DNA of 18,290 bases. Source: Bacillota bacterium (GTDB lineage Bacteria > Bacillota > Clostridia > Lachnospirales > Lachnospiraceae). The position numbers were made by a program, and so were the translations under genes. The stretch covers positions 1 to 18,290 of the forward strand of contig JAGFXQ010000034.1 of NCBI GenBank assembly GCA_017861355.1. The letters are read 5' to 3'. The notes beneath the pieces are model-generated. The model searched no databases. It was not told where the DNA came from and saw only the letters and a program-made list of their open reading frames with translations. Numbering within the stretch: position 1 is the stretch's first letter; each line of letters begins with the position of its first letter. Below are positions 16,578 to 18,290 of the stretch, in pieces.

Positions 16578-17552
16578 ATGATACTTTTGGGAGAAAAGGA
16601 TTATCTGGAGAAGCTACAACATACTGTACGTCCGGTGCTGGAAGATAATCGGAAAGCCGGATATTTCTCCAGTTATGATGGAGAGAAGATTTTCTTTGAG
16701 TATTACGAGCATCCGCAGGAAAAGGCATCTGTCGTGATTTCACATGGATTTTGTGAATTTACAAAAAAGTTTGAAGAAGTAATCTATTATTTCTATCAAC
16801 AAGGTTATTCGGTTTACATATCAGATCATCGTGGACATGGGTACTCTGTAAGAGAAATTGAGGATAAAAGTAAAGTTTTCATACGGTCTTATGAAGACTA
16901 TGTGCAGGATTTTTATCAATTTATCACCAAGGTTGTATTCAAGGATAAAGTAGATAAGAAGCTGATTCTATATGCTCATTCCATGGGAGGAGCGATTGCC
17001 GCTTTATTCTTGGAACAGTATCCGGACGTTTTCCTCGGTGCAATCCTGTCTTCTCCGATGCTGGAGATCGAATGCGGCAAGACGCCGACAATTCTCGTGC
17101 AGCTGGTAATGCAGTATAAGAAGCTGATTGGTGCAGAGAAAGAATTTGTATCGGGACATGGTCCTTTTGACAGTGTTCCTCATTTTGAGTCCAGCTCCTG
17201 TCTGTCCGCAGCCAGATATAATAATATATTCTCCGAACGACTGCAGGATGAGAATTATCAGACCTGGGGAGGAACCTGTGCCTGGACTTTGGCTAGTATT
17301 AAGGCGGTTCGGAGATTACAGAGATATGCGGACCGGGTAAAACTACCCATTCTGCTTTTTCAGGCAGGGATGGATACCACAGTCAGACCCAGTGGGCAGA
17401 AGCGCTTTGCAAATCGATCGGCCAATACCCACTTGGTAGAGATGTCTGATTCAAAGCATGAAATCTATAATGCGACTACAGAGATAAGAGATGCTTACTA
17501 TAAGCAGATATTTGCTTTTTTTGATAAATTGCTTGGAAATTGCTTAAATTAA
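16578..17552 (+). CDS. Alpha/beta hydrolase, lysophospholipase/monoacylglycerol lipase-like
   Basis: 324 residues from ATG 16578, preceded by GGGAG (16563-16567) and a nearer GGTGAG. The open frame extends to a TTG at 16545 that overlaps the GDPD stop region, but that start lacks its own ribosome site. The Hydrolase_4 (serine aminopeptidase/lysophospholipase) pattern is clear: 'ISHGFCEF' oxyanion region, 'YISDHRGHGYS', nucleophile Ser135 in 'HSMGG', acid Asp266 in 'QAGMDTTV', and His294 in 'SKHEIYN'. There is no signal peptide. Likely substrates are lysophospholipids or monoacylglycerols. With GDPD upstream in the same unit, a two-step route from lysophospholipid to glycerol-3-phosphate is plausible. 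Its 3' end overlaps the convergent isochorismatase-like gene by 9 bp. Confidence 0.92.
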   Translation: MILLGEKDYLEKLQHTVRPVLEDNRKAGYFSSYDGEKIFFEYYEHPQEKASVVISHGFCEFTKKFEEVIYYFYQQGYSVYISDHRGHGYSVREIEDKSKVFIRSYEDYVQDFYQFITKVVFKDKVDKKLILYAHSMGGAIAALFLEQYPDVFLGAILSSPMLEIECGKTPTILVQLVMQYKKLIGAEKEFVSGHGPFDSVPHFESSSCLSAARYNNIFSERLQDENYQTWGGTCAWTLASIKAVRRLQRYADRVKLPILLFQAGMDTTVRPSGQKRFANRSANTHLVEMSDSKHEIYNATTEIRDAYYKQIFAFFDKLLGNCLN

Positions 17553-18035
17553 TAGGTCATCCAAACAAATGATTTTACTACCTTTACTTTCATAATAACG
17601 TAGCATTTCGTCAATTTTCCTTTTATCATAACTGGTAACGCAATCTGATAGGACATTAACGCCATAATTTGCTTTTCGTAAGTTGTAACAGGTTGATTTA
17701 ACACATGCAACAGCATCTGCTCCTGCTATGTACAAATCACATATTTCATTTTTACTAATAAAGTCTGTAAATTCTTCACTGCTTAATGCGTTTCCTTTGT
17801 ATTTTGTAAAAACATTATTTGATACTAATTTTAAGTCTGAAGCTAATTCAGACCCATAGGTATTGGGTTTAAAAGTCCTCGTGCCGGCTGATAAATTTTC
17901 ATGCCTTATATAAATAACATGAATATCATTACCTGCTGCCCAATCTATCGCTTTGTTGATATTGCCAATCACCTCTTTGTAATTCTTTGTTATGTCATTT
18001 TGAATATCGATTATTACTAAGGCTTCTTTCTGCAT
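17544..18035 (-). CDS. Isochorismatase-like cysteine hydrolase
   Basis: 163 residues from ATG 18035, with GGAGG (plus-strand 18043-18047) 7 nt upstream; the longer frame to 18101 has no ribosome site and spans the likely promoter. The family triad can be placed: Asp10 in 'VIIDIQND', Lys78 in 'FTKYKGNAL', and Cys111 in 'AGADAVACVKSTC'. Relatives include nicotinamidases, N-carbamoylsarcosine amidases and many uncharacterised hydrolases. The protein is at the short end, and metal-binding residues typical of nicotinamidase are not evident, so the substrate is left open. The gene is AT-rich compared with the lipase it converges on. It is divergent from the YafY/WYL-type regulator and probably controlled by it, given the shared operator-like dyad. 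Confidence 0.9.
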   Translation of the reverse strand: MQKEALVIIDIQNDITKNYKEVIGNINKAIDWAAGNDIHVIYIRHENLSAGTRTFKPNTYGSELASDLKLVSNNVFTKYKGNALSSEEFTDFISKNEICDLYIAGADAVACVKSTCYNLRKANYGVNVLSDCVTSYDKRKIDEMLRYYESKGSKIICLDDLLI

Positions 18036-18077
18036 AGTGTTTCCTCCGGATAGGTAAATTGATTTGTTTGCATTTTT

Positions 18078-18083
18078 ATTATA
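18078..18083 (-). promoter_or_regulatory. Likely -10 box of the isochorismatase-like gene
   Basis: TATAAT on the minus strand, about 43 bp before the start codon. The hexamer 17 bp upstream (TACTGA) is a poor -35, so this promoter may need an activator; the dyad at 18091-18116 sits where one could act. Confidence 0.5.
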
Positions 18084-18090
18084 TCTTGTA

Positions 18091-18116
18091 ATTGTTGACA
18101 TCAGTATGGCAACAAT
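18091..18116. promoter_or_regulatory. Operator-like inverted repeat in the divergent promoter region
   Basis: Half-sites ATTGTTGACAT and ATGGCAACAAT are reverse complements at 10 of 11 positions, with a 4-nt centre (CAGT). The dyad covers the -35 and most of the spacer of the plus-strand promoter and lies just upstream of the minus-strand -10. It is probably the binding site of the adjacent YafY/WYL-type regulator; that link is inferred from position. Confidence 0.7.
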
Positions 18117-18123
18117 CTATAAT
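18095..18123 (+). promoter_or_regulatory. Consensus sigma-A promoter of the YafY/WYL-type regulator
   Basis: Perfect TTGACA (18095-18100), a 17-bp spacer and perfect TATAAT (18118-18123). Transcription would start near 18130, about 26 nt before the ATG. A promoter this strong fused to an operator suggests tight repression, possibly autorepression. Confidence 0.88.
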
Positions 18124-18155
18124 GAAAAAAAGAAATTTTGGAAGGCGACGATCTG

Positions 18156-18290
18156 ATGAAAGTTAACAGGCTTGTTAGCATTATTATGATACTCCTTGAC
18201 AAAAAGCGTGTAGGCGCACAGGAGTTGGCAGATATGTTTGAAGTATCACCCCGCACAATCTATCGCGACATAGACACGATCAACCTGGCA
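18156..18290 (+). CDS. YafY/WYL-type HTH transcriptional regulator (3' end cut off)
   Basis: The first 45 codons are in the window and the frame continues off the right edge. The start is ATG 18156 with GGAAGG (18140-18145) about 10 nt upstream. The visible part is an N-terminal HTH_11 domain: 'MKVNRLVSIIMILLDKKRVG' then 'AQELADMFEVSPRTIYRDID', whose 'SPRTIYRDI' is the recognition helix typical of the YafY family. A WYL domain would be expected further on but is not visible. It is divergent from the isochorismatase-like gene. Confidence 0.88.
   Translation, partial: MKVNRLVSIIMILLDKKRVGAQELADMFEVSPRTIYRDIDTINLA

Overview
The window looks like chromosomal DNA of an anaerobic, spore-forming, plant-polysaccharide-degrading member of the Clostridia, most likely Lachnospiraceae (Lachnoclostridium/Anaerocolumna-like). 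This is inferred from the moderate-to-low GC content, strong AGGAGG-type ribosome sites, a spore-envelope-type protein, and the mix of glycoside hydrolases with AraC-type regulators. No rRNA, tRNA, transposase, phage gene or CRISPR array was seen.

Left part (1-10260), carbohydrate use. The window opens inside a GxGYxYP-family protein with a C-terminal lectin-like domain, closed by a strong hairpin. Next is a GH106-like (alpha-L-rhamnosidase-type) gene broken by at least two frame changes and probable deletions, so it is called a pseudogene. It converges on an AraC-family regulator on the minus strand. The divergent intergenic region upstream of that regulator holds the most unusual object in the window: about 13 tandem copies of a 16-bp unit whose core is a small dyad (GTGAG-N3-CTCAC). 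On the other side of the array lies a two-gene unit encoding a DUF4964/5127/4965/1793 'glutaminase A'-type protein and a GH32 fructan/sucrose hydrolase, ending in a hairpin. The simplest reading is a regulator-plus-target carbohydrate locus whose control region is, or contains, the array.

Middle part (10261-13173), membrane proteins and a second regulator. A CPBP-family membrane protease has a good extended -10 promoter. Its stop codon lies inside a 14-bp tandem repeat. It converges on a second AraC regulator, which is divergent from a YczE/YitT-like membrane protein. Between the YczE-like gene and the next, convergent gene sits a 98-nt nested palindrome, GC-rich in its outer arms and unlike a normal terminator.

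Right part (13174-18290), spore, envelope and lipid functions. A cysteine-containing SPOCS-like spore coat/exosporium-type protein (minus strand) is divergent from a membrane-anchored L,D-transpeptidase. These are followed by a two-gene unit of a glycerophosphodiester phosphodiesterase and a lysophospholipase-like alpha/beta hydrolase, which together could degrade lysophospholipids. An isochorismatase-like cysteine hydrolase (minus strand) is divergent from the start of a YafY/WYL-type regulator that runs off the window. Their shared promoter region has a consensus sigma-A promoter (TTGACA-N17-TATAAT) overlapped by an 11-bp-arm inverted repeat, a strong operator candidate.

Several start codons were moved downstream of the longest open frame because the ribosome site lies inside the longer frame (6622, 8608, 13995, 15818, 16578, 18035).
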